A stretch of 64,000 nucleotides of DNA from Elephas maximus indicus (lineage: Eukaryota > Chordata > Mammalia > Proboscidea > Elephantidae), in the NCBI RefSeq assembly GCF_024166365.1, contig NC_064828.1:53113254-53177253 (forward strand). The letters are read 5' to 3'. Positions 1 to 12,050 of this stretch are shown here, piece after piece (the first letter of the stretch is position 1; each line of letters begins with the position of its first letter). The notes under the pieces are model-generated. The model did not search any database and was not told the DNA's origin. It saw nothing but the letters and a program-made list of their open reading frames with translations. Position numbers and translations under genes: made by a program.

Positions 1-768
1 TAACCATTTATAGATGTTGTGTGTGAAAGTCTCTTGTAAATTTAAACTTCTGAGGTTTCCTTCATTTCTATTAGTGATTTTATTTTTAATATCAAAGATA
101 ATTTATGAAATTATTTTGACATTTAAAAACAAAATAAACTTTTAAGGAAAAACATATCTAATTGTAGAGATATTATTATAATTGTGATTCCCCCATGTAC
201 ATATTTTAGATTTCAAATAAAAGGTACAAACATTAGTATACTTGAACATCACTCAAATTGTGAAACTAACAAGTGTGTAAATGTCAAATGATTAATTTAA
301 AAAGATGAGAAGTTTTTAGTTATTTGAAATATCAATAAAAAGACGCACTAAGAAACCTGTTTTTTTAATGTAATTACTGTTATTTTCTTACCACCTTCCT
401 CTAGTTTTAAAAGGTTACATATAAAACAAGTTGCTGTCTGTATTTTTTTTCAAGTATAATCCTCCCTGATATAAAAATATTTTAAGAAAATTACCAAAAT
501 ATTTCACTACCACTCACAATAACTGCAACTATGTGAAGAAGATGATTGCCTCGTTTTAATCAAATTTACTTCCAATTATTATAACATCTCTTGACAAAAG
601 AACTGATGATGGTAACATGGGGGAAAATGCATTTAGTTACCTGAATACAGGATGTCTCTGTTTTGAAATAGGTTATGATATAAATTGATGGGGCAGAATA
701 GCATCTAGTGACATTTTATATTTGAAAGTTTTTTTTTAGTATTAGACTACCAGTTTTGCTTTTCTCTT
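1..768. other. AT-rich sequence without a recognisable gene or repeat
   Basis: The stretch is AT-rich with short homopolymer runs and no open frame of note. I recognise no repeat family in it. It may hold unique sequence or repeats too old to read by eye. Confidence 0.5.
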
Positions 769-932
769 TTTTAGCTTTCTTCCCTCTCCCTCTCCCTGTC
801 CCTCTCCTGCCCCTCATCTCTCTCTTCTCCTACTCCTCTCCCTCTTACCTAGCCTTTCTCCTCTTCTCCTCCTCTTCCTCCTTATCTTCTTCCTTTTCCT
901 CCTTCCTTCTCCTCCTCCTTCTTCTTTTTCAT
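769..932 (+). repeat. Polypyrimidine (CT-rich) low-complexity tract
   Basis: About 160 bases are almost entirely C and T on the plus strand, made of imperfect CTCCCT, CTTCTC and TCCTCC units. The minus strand is the matching polypurine tract and yields a meaningless Arg/Lys/Glu-rich open frame. Mirror-symmetric polypurine/polypyrimidine tracts of this length can form triplex DNA in principle, but nothing here shows a function. Confidence 0.85.
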
Positions 933-984
933 TAGGAGAAAACAAAACAAAATAAGCTAAGAATTCATAATAAGGCTTTTTTAT

Positions 985-2918
985 AGAGGGGTGGGGCAAC
1001 ATGGCAAAGTGAGTGGTCACTCCCATTTATCCTCCAGCAGGTAATCCACTGAACAATGAATAAAAACAAACACAGATTGAGATCTCAGAACTCTGGACAT
1101 AAGCTGAGGTGTTCGAGAGTCAAAGTGAGTGCAGAAACAGGGGTGAAGAGGATGAAGAGGTACCACAGAAGTTGTGAGAATCTACCCACTAGCATTTCGA
1201 GTACTCGTTCATTGCAGCCATTTTGGGACAGGGTTGGGCAACACCCTGAATGAAAAACAAAGAACAATGGGAGTTAAACTGAGGAAGTTATAGCTCAGTT
1301 TCTAAAGCTGCACAAGTTGAATGCTGGAGTCTGGGAGCCATGCACTTGGGAGGGGATGAAGGGAGACCATGGCACTGTGAGAGAGTGCTGTTGAACCTCA
1401 CCAGTCCATACAGATGGGCACTAGTGCCTGGAGGTATTGAAAAGTCACTAGGACAAGGGGAATACTTCAGGCAGGCAACACAGAGGAAAACAACTGACTC
1501 CCTGCCCACAGAGGGACACTGTTGGAGAACCTGTGCAGGGGTGCCTGTGAGGGACAGACTTATTGTACTCCCAAACTTTGCCACAGGAAAGCTGAACACT
1601 GCCGCTTACATCAGCATCTGCTGCCAGCTAAAATCTTCCTCCCACATGTGTACTGAACTCCAGAGGCCAAACACCCAGAACTCCTGAATCAGGGGTAAAA
1701 AAACTTAAGAGTAGCCTATAGTGATTCTTAGGAGAATATAACAGAACAAAATCAACAAAGTATAACCAGAAAATTTTCCCATGAAAAATAGAAAACAAAA
1801 TTTAAACTATTAAAATTTCTAAAAAATTTTTAAAAAGATATCAAAATAACCTAAGTTCAACCAAAAATAGTAAAAAATGGAAAATCACAAGAGAAGAAGA
1901 GTCATCCAAAAGGGAAACATGAAGAAGAGGAAATTTCTCCTATGGATGCCATGTTAATGGAAAAAAAAAATAGAAAAATTTCAGACAATGGTATTAAGTA
2001 TGTTTAAAGGAAGCAAACAGAACACAGAAAAGAAAATAACAGAGACCAGGAAAAAAAAAGGAGGAACAAAATGAGAAATTCAACAAGGAATTGAAATAAT
2101 CAATCAATCAATAAAACCTAAAGAAAACTATGGAACTGGAGAATAAAGCAACCAAATTAGAAAAAAGCAAGAGAAACACCCAAGTAGAGTTGAATAGACA
2201 GAAGATAGACTAAAGTGATCTAGGAGACAGAATAAACGAATTTATCAAGTCTCAAGAAAAGCTAGAGAAAAGAACAAAAAAAAAAATGAACAAAGTCAAA
2301 TGTGAATATGGGATTCAATTAAGGAATCTAACATTAGAATTACTGGAATTTTAGACCACTAAAAAATTTTTTTTTTTTTTTTAGCACAACAATAAAGACA
2401 TAGAAAGAATTTTCTTAGAAAATCAGAGAATTCTGCAGGCCTGGACAGAGAGAACCAAGCCTGAAAATACAGGAAGTTACACGAAACTAATTAAAAGAAA
2501 TATAAAAAGATCAACTTCGCTCCACATCTTAATGATTCCTGAAAACTAAAAACAAGAATTCTGAAAGCAGCAAGAGAAAAACAAAATGTAATATAACAAG
2601 AGTCCTTCATAAGTATCAGTGCAGATTTCTCCCCAGAAATTCTAGAGGCCAGAAAACAATAGAGTGACGTATATAAAATATTGAATGAAAACAATTGCTA
2701 GCCAAGAATCCTTTACCCAGAAAAGTTGTCATTAAAAAACAAGAGGTAAATCAAATCACTTCCAAATAAACAGATGCTCTGAGAATTTGCCACTACCAGA
2801 GCAGCTCTGAAAGTATTACTCAAAGGAGTTCTCCAAATAGAAAGGCAATACCACTAAATAAATACTTGAACCTATACACAAGGGAAAAAAAAAACACCAC
2901 ATAAAATAAGACAGAGAG
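985..2918 (+). mobile_element. L1 LINE, 5' region and ORF1 part, interrupted
   Basis: The piece begins with an L1-like 5' untranslated stretch around 985-1700 and passes into A-rich ORF1-like sequence at about 1900-2890. The late part contains phrases typical of L1 ORF1 ends, such as the stretch around 2700-2870 just before the LTR. All frames are broken by stops and indels, so no protein can be made. The element continues at 3441 after an LTR insertion and again at 4801 after an RTE insertion. The exact L1 subfamily cannot be fixed by eye. Confidence 0.7.
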
Positions 2919-3440
2919 TGTCTTGGTCATCTATTGCTGGTATAACAGAAATACCGCAAGTGGATGGCTTTAACAAACAGAAATTTATTCTCTCACAGTC
3001 TAGTAGTTTAAAATCCAAATTCAGAGTTTCATCCCAGGGGATGGCTCTCTCTCTTTGTTGGCTCTGGATGAAGATTTCTTGTCACCAATCTGGTAAAAGA
3101 GCTTCTCAGATGCAGGGACCCCAGATCCAAAGGACACACTCTGCTTCTGCTGCTGCTTTCTTGGTAGTATGAGGTCCCCCACTGTCAGCTTAATTCCCTT
3201 TCCTTTTATCTCTTGGGAGACAAAAGGTGGTATAGGACACACCCCAGGGAAACTCCCTTTACATTAGATCAGGGATGTGACCTGGTAAGGGTGTTACAAT
3301 CCCACCCTAATCCTCTTTACCATAAAATTACAATCACAAAATGGAGGACAACCACAGAATACTGGGAATAATGGCTTGACCAAGTTAATAGACACTTTTT
3401 TTTTTTGCGGGGGGGGGGGAACATAATTCAACCCATGACA
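2919..3440 (-). mobile_element. Solo LTR of MaLR/ERV-L type (MLT1/MST-like)
   Basis: On the minus strand this LTR starts TGTCATGGGTTGAATTATG and ends with CCAAGACA, the termini of the MaLR LTR family. It is flanked by a perfect 5-bp duplication, GAGAG at 2914-2918 and 3441-3445. Five bases is the usual ERV-L/MaLR duplication length. No internal region is present, so it is a solo LTR left by recombination. A T-run followed by a G-run lies near 3393-3420. It splits an L1 that resumes on the other side. Confidence 0.85.
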
Positions 3441-4427
3441 GAGAGAGAAAGAACTCCAAAAAACACAACAGCACAAGCAACTAGTAAACAAAAAAGAGCA
3501 GAGGAGGCAATACTGATCTCAGATAAAACAGACTGTAAGTCAGTCCATTGCAAGAGATAAAGGGCTTTAGAGAATAATAAAAGGGTCAATCCACAAGAAG
3601 ACATAAAAATTATAAATAAATATACACCTAAAAGCAATGCTCCAAAATACATGAAACAAACCAATAGGAAAGGAGAAATAGACAAATTCACAGTAATAGT
3701 AGGGGACTTCAACATACCACTTTCAATTCTAGATAGAACATCTAAAAAGAAGATCACTAAAGATAAAAACTGCTGGAACTAATAATAGAGGAATTCAGCA
3801 ATTTTGCAGGGTACGAGACCAACACACAAAAACAGTTGAATTCATTTTACACTAACAAAGAATACTCCGAAAAAAAAAAAAAATCAAGAAAATAATACCA
3901 TTTACAATTGCCCCCAAAACTTTAAAATACCTAGGAATTAAGCTAACCAGGGACATAAAAGACTTATACAATGAAAATTATAAAACACTACTGCCAGAGA
4001 CTAAAGAGAACTATGAAAATTGGAGGACATCTCATGCTCATGCATTGGAAGACTTAATGTAGTGAAAATGTCAGTTCTACCTAAAGTGATCTACAGATAC
4101 CACACAATTTCAATAAAAATCTTAACAACATTCTTTAATGAAACAGAAAAATTAATAACCAACTTCATATGCAAATTAATATTGAAAGAAAAGGACAAAA
4201 CAGGGGGCCTCACACTCCCTGATATCAAAACATACTATATAGCCATTGTAATCAAAACAGCCTAGTATTGGTTCAATGATAGACACATAGACCAGTGGAA
4301 TAGACTTTAGAACGCAGAATTAAACTGAGCCATTTATGGACATCTGATTTTCGATAAGGGGTCAAACTCCATTCAGTAGGGGAAAAACAGTCTCTTTAAT
4401 GAATGGTGCTAGCAAAACTGGATATCT
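3441..4427 (+). mobile_element. L1 LINE, ORF2 endonuclease and RT parts with internal deletion
   Basis: This continues the L1 from before the LTR. Positions 3441-3765 read as the ORF2 endonuclease region, including a phrase translating to GDFN near 3700. At about 3768-3775 the sequence jumps straight into the C-terminal half of the reverse-transcriptase region (FAGYETNTQKQ-like, then TLPDIKTYY near 4205-4235), so several kilobases of ORF2 were deleted. Frames are broken. It ends where an RTE fragment was inserted. Confidence 0.8.
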
Positions 4428-4790
4428 GTTGTTGTTTGGTGCCATCGAGTTGCTTCCAACTAATAGGGACCCTGTGTACAACAAGCGAACAAGAGAATGA
4501 AGTATTGCCTGATCCTGCGCCATCCTCACGATTGTTGTTCTGGTTAAGCCCATTGTTGCAAACACTATGTCAGTCCATCTCATCTAGGGTCTTCCTCTTT
4601 TACCCTGACTTTCTACTTCACCAAGCATTATGTCCTTCTCCAGGGACAGGTCCCTCCTAATAACATGTCCAAATATGTGAGATGAAGTCTCGCCATTCTC
4701 GCTTCTAAGGAGCACTCTGGCTGTATTTCTTCCAAGATAGACTTACTTTTTTGTTCTTCTGGCAGTCCATGGTATATTCAATATTCAGTA
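4428..4790 (-). mobile_element. RTE LINE, 5'-truncated 3' end, inserted in L1
   Basis: The minus strand reads as the last ~360 bases of the RTE element, ending in the characteristic CAACAACA tail (TGTTGTTG on the plus strand at 4427-4434). It is bracketed by CTGGATATCT at 4418-4427 and CTGGACATCT at 4791-4800, a 10-bp target duplication with one mismatch. L1 sequence continues on both sides. This shows the RTE inserted after the L1 was in place. Confidence 0.85.
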
Positions 4791-4800
4791 CTGGACATCT

Positions 4801-4850
4801 ACTTACAGAAAAATGGAACAGGATTCACACTTCATACCCAAGTACTAACT
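4801..4850 (+). mobile_element. L1 LINE, short continuation after RTE insertion
   Basis: About 50 bases (ACTTACAGAAAAATGGAACA and onward) continue the L1 ORF2 text that was broken at 4427. Beyond about 4850 the L1 match is lost. Confidence 0.65.
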
Positions 4851-5423
4851 AGATTGGTAAATCTGTCTAATTTTGTAATTCATTTCTAAAAACCTATTAT
4901 TGCCAATAGATCACCTATGTAACTTTCTCCAATGTCAGCTAACCTGTAAATTAAGAACTTGACCAAAGGAAATTAAAGGGGAAGGGAAGTTTGAATTTTA
5001 GGCTCCTGAAAAACCAATCTCTCCAACTAGACTGTGTGCTTTTGAAGGATAAAATCAATATTTAATTATCGTTTAATCCTGATTATCTTTGAATGACAGC
5101 TAAATTTACTTTTATGTAATATGTATTCAATTGACTCAACTGAAAAGAGTTTTTTATCTAATATTTTGTGTAGGAAGATTGTATAACCAGGCTACAATAC
5201 ACCGACTTAGCCTCATGCCTACCACTCTTATTTTTAATATGGCCTAAATGTACTTTGCCATGAGAAAAATAGCACTACCTAGATAAATTGAACTAAGTAT
5301 CTGTTCTATACGCAGCTCATTCTTAAGAGATAATAGCTCAGGGTTCAGTGCCTCTGTGAAGTTTTCCTGAACAATTGAGTCAACAAGTATTTGTCAAGTA
5401 TTATATGCGACTCCTCCAATGAG
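4851..5423. other. No gene or assigned repeat seen
   Basis: AT-rich sequence lies between the L1 remnant and the next RTE copy. I see no open frame, RNA gene or repeat that I can name. Confidence 0.45.
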
Positions 5424-8270
5424 CCTGTCAGTTTGTCGTACTGTGGGGGTTTGCATGTTGCTGTGATGCTTGAAGTTATGCCAATATTCAAATACCAACA
5501 GGGTCATCCAGGGCCAATAGTTTTCAGCTGAGCTTCCAGAGTAGGAAAAAGGATCCAGTGGTCTATTCTGAAAAGAATTAGCCAGTGAAAGCCTTATGAA
5601 CAGCAGCAGACCCTTGTCTGATACAGTGCCGGAAGATGAGCCCCTCTGGTTGGAAGGCACTCAAAAGATGACTGGAACGAGTTGTCCCTTCAAGGTAGAA
5701 TTGACTTTAATAACATGGATAGAGTTGAGCTTTCAATACCCTCATTTGCTGATGTGGCACAACTCAAAATAAGAAGAAACAGTTGCAAGCATCCACTAAT
5801 AATAGGAACCTGGAATGTGCAAAGTATGAATCTAGGAAAACTGAAAATTGTCCAAAGTGAAATGAAACACATAAAGATTGATATCCTAGGCATTAGTGAG
5901 CTGAAATGGATTGGTATTGACCATTGCGAATCAAACAACCATATGTTCTACTCTGCAGGGAATGACAACTTGAAGAGGAATAGAGTTACATTCATCATCA
6001 AAAAGAACATTTCGAGAACTATCATGAATTACAATGCTGTCAGTGATAGGTTAATACCCATATACCTACAAGGAAGACCAGTTAATAAGACTATTATTCA
6101 AATTTACACGCTAACCACTAAGGACAAAGATGAAGAAATTGATTTTTACCAACTTCCACAGTTTGAAAATGATCAAATGTGCAGTCAGGATGCATTGATA
6201 ATTACTGGTGATTGGAAGGCAAAAACTGGAAACAAAGAAGCAGGATTGGTAGTTGAAAAATATGGCGTTGGTTATAGAAATGATGCTAGAGATTACATGA
6301 TAGAATTTTGCAAGACCAATGACTTCTTCATTGCCAGTACTTTTTTTTCAATAACATCAATAGTGATTATACACCTGGACCTCGTCAAATGGAATACATA
6401 GGAATCAAATTGGCTATGTGTGTGGAAAGAGATGATGGAAAAGTTCAATATCATCAGCCAGAACAAAGCTAGGGGAAGACTTGGGGACAGACCATCAATT
6501 GCTCATATGCAAGTTCAAGTTGAAACTGAACAAAATTAGAACAAGTCCATGAGAGCCAAAATATGACCTTGAGTATATCCCACCTGAATTTAGAGACCTT
6601 TTCAGGAATAGATTTGAAGTACTGAACACTAAGGACAAAGACCAGACAAGTTGTGGGATGACATAAAGGACATCATACGTGAAGAAATTGAGACATCATT
6701 AAAAAGAGAGAATAGAAAGAAAAGACCCAAATGGATGTCAGAAGAGACTCTGAAACTTGCTCTTGAACATGAAGTAGCTAAAGCGAATGGATGAAATTAT
6801 GAAGTAAAAGAACTGACCAGATTTCAAAGAATGTCTCAAGAAGACAAAGTAAAGTATTATAACGACATGTACAAAGACCTGGAGGTAGGTAACCAAAACA
6901 GAGGAATAAGCTCAGCATTTCTCAAGCTGAAGGAGCTGAAGAAAACATTCAAGTCTTGAGTTGCAATATTGAAGAATTCTACAGGGAAAATATTAAGTGA
7001 TTAAGGAAGCATCAAAAGAAGATGGAAGGAATACACGGAATCACTATACTAAAAAGATTTGGTCAAAGTTCAGCCACTTCAGGAGGTAGCATATGATCAG
7101 GAACCAAAGGTACTGAAAGAAAAGGTTCAAGGTTCAGTGAAGGCATTGGCTAAAAACAAGGCTCCACGAAATGATAGAATACCAATTGCGATGTTCCAAA
7201 AAATCGATGCAGCACTGGAAGTGCTTACTCATCTATGCCTTGAAATTTGGAAGAAAGTTACCTGGCCAACCAACTGGAAGAGATCCATATTTATGCCTAT
7301 TCCCAACAAAGATGATACAACCAAATGCAGAAATTATAGAATATCATTAATATCACATGTGAGCAAAATTTTGCTGAAGATCATTCAAAAGCAGCTGCAG
7401 CAGTATATCAACAAGGAACTGCCAGAAATTCAAGCTGGATTCAGAAGAGCACATGGAACCAGTGATATCATTGCTGATGTCAGACGGATCCTTACTGAAA
7501 GCAGAGAATACCAGAAAGATGGTTACCTGTGTATTATTGCCTATGCAAAGGCATTTGACTGTGTGGATCGTAACAAATTATGGATAACATTGTGAAGAAT
7601 GGGAATTCCAGATCACTTAATTGTGCTCATGAGGAACCTGTACACAGATCAAGAGGCAGTGATTCAAACAGAAAAAGGGGATATTGCACGGTTTAAAATC
7701 AGGAAAAGTGTGTGTAAATGCTGTATCATTTCACCATACCTATTCAATCTGTATGCCTAGCAAATAATCTGAGAAGCTGGACTATATGAAGAAAAATGAT
7801 ACATCAATTTTAGAGAAAGACTCATTAACTACCTGTTAATGTAGATGACACACGTTACCTGCTATAAAGTGAAGGGAACTTGAACCATTTACCAATAAAG
7901 ATCAAAGACCACAACCTTCGATATGGATTATGCATTGCATTGGGAAAATCTAATTCAAAAGACCTCTTTAAAGTGTTAAAAAGCAAAGATGTCACCTTGA
8001 AGACTAAGATGGGCCTGACCCAAGCTATGGTGTTTTCAATCACCTCATCTGCATGTGAAAGCTGGACAATGAATAAGGAAGACTGAAGAAGAATATTGAA
8101 TGTACCAGGGACTGCCAAAAGATAGATGAACACAGTTGTTGCAGCAATGGGCTCAAGTATAACAACGATTGTGAGGATGACGCAGGAAGGGACAATGTTT
8201 CATTCTGTTAGGCAGAAGGTCACTATGAGTCGGAACCAATAAGAGGGCGCCTAACAACAACAACAACATA
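5424..8270 (+). mobile_element. RTE (BovB-like) LINE, near full span, inactive
   Basis: The 5' end (CTGTCAGTTTGTC) matches the start of the copy at 42243, and the 3' end is CCTAACAACAACAACA. The frame at 5682-6401 is the apurinic endonuclease domain: TWNVQSMN and GISELKW mark the first catalytic motifs, but the usual GDWN is GDWK. The frame at 7059-7595 is the N-terminal reverse transcriptase, with YAKAFDCVD near residue 162-170 holding the first catalytic aspartate. The YADD box region near 7830 is destroyed, and blocks are missing near 7933 and 8120. RTE elements normally encode one endonuclease-RT protein; here it is split by stops and frameshifts, so the copy cannot mobilise itself. Confidence 0.92.
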
Positions 8271-8431
8271 TATGTCTCATGCTCTGTACTAAGTATCAGA
8301 AATAAAAATAATAATAGTTTAGTAAATATGACTATTTCCAGAGTAGTGGGTTGGACAATCCATATGTATTTGTAATACACAGATGTAAGGAAGAGAAAAA
8401 ATGATAGTTGGAGTAAAACTGGCATACCCAG

Positions 8432-8485
8432 AAAAACCCAATGCTGCCGAGTCAATTCCGACTCATAGCGACCCTATAGGACAGA
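8432..8485 (-). mobile_element. AfroSINE fragment, 3' part only
   Basis: The plus strand reads as the reverse complement of the AfroSINE 3' end (GAGTCAATTCCGACTCATAG, then the block ending CTATAGGACAG). Only about 54 bases remain, so it is strongly 5'-truncated. It lies between two RTE copies. Confidence 0.75.
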
Positions 8486-8537
8486 TCAAGGAATACTCTT
8501 AATAAATATGTCAGTGTTTGGTTTTGAAGGATGTATA

Positions 8538-9772
8538 AGATACAGTGTAGCAGTATATCGACAGGGAACTGCCAGAAATTGAGGCCAGATTCAGAAGAGG
8601 ATGTGGAACCAAGGGTATCATTGCTGAAGTCAGATGGATCATGGCGGAAAGCAGAGAATACCAGAAGGATGTTTACCTGTGTTTTAGTGATCATGAAAAG
8701 GCATTCAACTGTGTGGATCATAACAAATTAGGCACAACATTGCAAAGAATAGGAACTCCAGAACACTTAACTGTGCTCATGAGGAACATATACACAGATC
8801 AAGAGGCACTTGTTCAGACAGAACAAGGGGATTCTGAATGGTTTAAAGTCAGGAAAGGTGTGTATGAGGGTTGTATCCTTTCACCATACTATTTAATCTG
8901 TATGCTGAGCAAATAATCCTAGAAGCTGGGCTACATGAAGAAGAATGGGGCATCAGATTTGGAGGAAGACTCATTAACAACCTGCTTTATGTAGATGACA
9001 CAAGCTTGCTTGCTGAAAGTGAACAGGACTTGAAGTACTTACCGATGAAGATCAAAGACTACAAATTTCGATATGGATTATATCTCGACATAAAGAAAAC
9101 AAAAATACTCACAACTGGACCAATAAGCAACATCATGATAAACGGAGAAAAGATAGAAGTTGTCAAGGATTTCATTTTACTTGGATCCACAATCAGCACC
9201 GATGGAAGAAGCAGTCAAGAAATCAAAAGACGCATTGCATTGGGCAAATCTGCTGCAAAGGACCTCTTCAAAGTGTTGAAGAGCAAAGATGTCACCCTGA
9301 AGACTAAGGTGCACCTGACCCAAGCCATGGTATTTTCAATCACATCATATGAGTGTGAAAGCTGGACAATGAATAAGGAAGACCAAAGAGGAGTTGACGC
9401 CTTTGAATTGTGGTGTTGGTGAAGAATATTGAATATACCATGGACTGCCAAAAGAAAGAACAAATCTGTCTTAGAAGAAGTTCAACCAGAATGCTCCTTA
9501 GAAGCAAGGATAGCGAAACTGTCTTACATACTTTGGACATGTTGTCAGGAGGGATCAGTCCCTGAAAAAGGACATCATACTCGGTAAAGGAGAATGTCTG
9601 TGAAAAAGAGGAAGGCCTTCAACGAGATGGACTGACACAGTGGCTGCAACAATGGGCTCAAGCATAATAACGATTGTGAAGATGGCAGAGAACTGGGCAG
9701 TGTTTTGTTCTGTGGTACATAGTGTCGTTATGAGTCAGAACTGACTCGACGACACCTAACAACAGCAACAAT
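8538..9772 (+). mobile_element. RTE LINE, 5'-truncated, RT to 3' end
   Basis: The copy begins in the reverse-transcriptase coding region and runs to the CCTAACAAC tail. A frame at 8641-8916 shows EKAFNCVDHNK, in which the first catalytic aspartate is asparagine. A frame at 8871-9422 (183 residues) contains YVDD at residues 40-43 in place of the YADD box, then LLAESEQDL. It matches neighbouring copies well, so it is not ancient. It lies 3' of another RTE in the same orientation. Confidence 0.93.
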
Positions 9773-10935
9773 AAAAGACAGAACAAAGAGAGCAAAGCAT
9801 GTGGATACATAAGTGTCACTTTCAGGATATACAAGCAGTTTGTTGATGACAGAATATAAATGAGATTAAAGCCTCTGTGATTTCCTGAGATATGGCTATT
9901 TAAAATTCACCTCAATGACACCCGACAATAGAAGCAATAGCATGAGCGATTCCAATATTGAGAAAGACACAGAAACAAGAATATGGTCCACTGATTAGTT
10001 GAATGAGAGACACATAAATGGAGACTTCAAACTGTTTGAATGAAAAGGTAAGGCCAGAGAGGTCAGAGGGGGATGTCAGGGAAGAATCTTTTGAGGACAG
10101 ACAAGTTTGAATATACTTGTTGAGTGAAAGAAAACGAGAACTTGGAAAAGAATGTTGAATGCTTATAAGAATGAGGAGATAGCAGATCATGGTGGTGAAA
10201 AGAACACTATTGGGATGAGAATTGTGGGGTTTATCATGGACCAGACACGGGATACCAGAACCTTGGTACCTTGAGAATAAGGAAATATGATGTGGGTGTG
10301 GATGTGCTGATGTAAAATAGTTGGTAACGGTGTGGAAATCTTTGGGGATTCATGATAGAGGCCCCAGTCTTCTAGGGGAATGAGAGGGTTTGTCTGATAA
10401 GAGGCTTTAAATAAAAGTACTGAAAAATGATAAAAGTTTAGAAAAGCTGCTCAATAAATTAAGACTTGTTGTCAGCTCAAATGAGATGAGAAACAAAGAA
10501 TATCTTTAACCTGTACAATGTATTTTCCCCCAGCATCATTTTATTTCTTTTCCATTTCTGCCAAAGTCAACTGTTATCTTTAACAAGGTTTCCTGCCACA
10601 ACAGGAAGTCACACAGCAGAATTTAGGGGAATTCCATCCTCTGTGGGGAGACAGAACTCACAGAAGGATGTTTCTTCAGGAAGGTTCAGGTGTATTTAAG
10701 TGAGAAACACATGAGCCTTGTTCACAGATATTTTCACATAATATGTAGGTACCTTTTGGGGTGACCCTAAAGGACAGTGAGGAAAGGAAATAGTCTCAGT
10801 ACTCAGAAATTTGAGTAGTGTATATAGCTGTCCACTATGTTAAAAGAAGAAGTGGCTAGAGGAATCGACCTAATAAATATGCAGGGACAAAGAGTTTGGT
10901 TATATATGCATGTATGTATATCACACTGTAAAACG
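9773..10935. other. No gene or assigned repeat seen
   Basis: Roughly 1.1 kb of moderately AT-rich sequence without a coding frame. I cannot name a repeat in it. Confidence 0.45.
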
Positions 10936-12050
10936 TCATGATGGTGTCTGACCTCCTCTAACTTCATGAGGGAGAAAATCACCATCAGCATCAGCTCAAG
11001 GCTGATTCCTATGAGGCAGAGGTCAGACACACCTCCTCCCTCCAAACTTATTATCAATTCTGATACCATCCCCCCCCCCCCCCCACAGCACTCTTCTCTG
11101 CTCGGTTTGATAATTCATTGCAATGACCACACAGAACTCATAGACCATACTCACAGTTATGAGGTTTATTAGGGAAGTAACAGGTTATAATTCAGGATCA
11201 GAAGTGACTCAGGGTACAGTTCTTCAATCAGGAAAGCTTTTTTTCAGCGGTGCTTGCCAGCAGGCTTCTCTCAGCCCTCCTCCCTTGGCCCTTGGCCTGC
11301 CTCTTCCCTGCTAGGGCAAGTGTTACAAAGCTCTTTAGCTCCACCAGTAAGTGCCTGGAGGCAACCCAGTCCACCAGCAGGTCTCTTGCCAGAATGCACT
11401 CAGCTCTCTCGCTCCATGTGTCGGCACCCCACTGTAGCTGCCTCTCTCCATGGACTGGGAAGCCCATTGCACCGTCTTGTGCCAGTGTCGTGGTTCCGCT
11501 CCTGCCATTTTTCTGTTGCCGCTTCTCCACAGTCTCATGTAGTCTTCGGTGTTACAACTCTCTGTCTCCTGCGTAGAGGAAGTTCTCAGTGTAGGGGCCC
11601 TGGATCCAAAGGATGTTCTCCATTTCCAGCTCTTCTTTTTTGTTGGTAATAAGGTCCCCTTTTCTATTCTCTGGGATGGCTCATTTGAAGCCTAGTGAAG
11701 CGGCAAAACTGACCAATTACCTAGTTAGAGTACCATACAACTTATTTGCATGGCCCCACCCCACAAGGATTCCATTCACCTTATTTGGATTATTAGCAGG
11801 CTGTCCAATCCCTTTGGTGGACCACAAGCACCTTACTTGTAAGTTGTTGTGTGCTGCCAAGTTGATTCTGACTCATAGCGACCCTATAAGACAGGGTAGA
11901 ACTGCCCCTGTTTCCAAAGGGTGTTTCCAAAGTGTGGCTGGTGGATTCAAACTGCCAATCTGTTGGTTAGCAGCCTAGTTTAACCAATTTGACATCAGGG
12001 CTTGCTTACTTACATAGTCCCATCCAATTGTTGTAGGAGTCACAAGACTG
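10936..12050 (-). mobile_element. ERV-type LTR region, family unassigned
   Basis: Read on the minus strand this looks like an LTR. An AATAAA signal (TTTATT at 11165-11170 on the plus strand) precedes a U5-like stretch. The GC-rich block at about 11310-11560 is clearly related, at perhaps 70 percent, to the MaLR internal block at 40780-40970. The part at 11595-11660 resembles the MaLR LTR segment near 41250-41310. A 15-base C run lies at 11070-11084. Boundaries are approximate. Several overlapping open frames here (11228-11978) are incidental to the GC-rich repeat. Confidence 0.55.
11839..12004 (-). mobile_element. AfroSINE with target duplication
   Basis: A reverse-oriented SINE begins near TTGTTGTGTGCTGCC and ends near CATCAGGGCT. 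It is flanked by CTTACTT at 11832-11838 and 12005-12011, a short direct repeat consistent with target-site duplication. It sits in the right-hand part of the ERV LTR region. Confidence 0.8.

Noticed and set aside
814..1026. 70-codon Arg/Lys/Glu-rich frame
   Set aside because: It is the translation of a polypurine tract.
2359..2382. A6-T run as an A-T insertion
   Set aside because: No direct repeat flanks it; slippage in A-rich L1 text is enough to explain it.
11228..11978. Cluster of open frames of 100-131 codons
   Set aside because: They overlap in several frames of an LTR-like region and show no protein signature.
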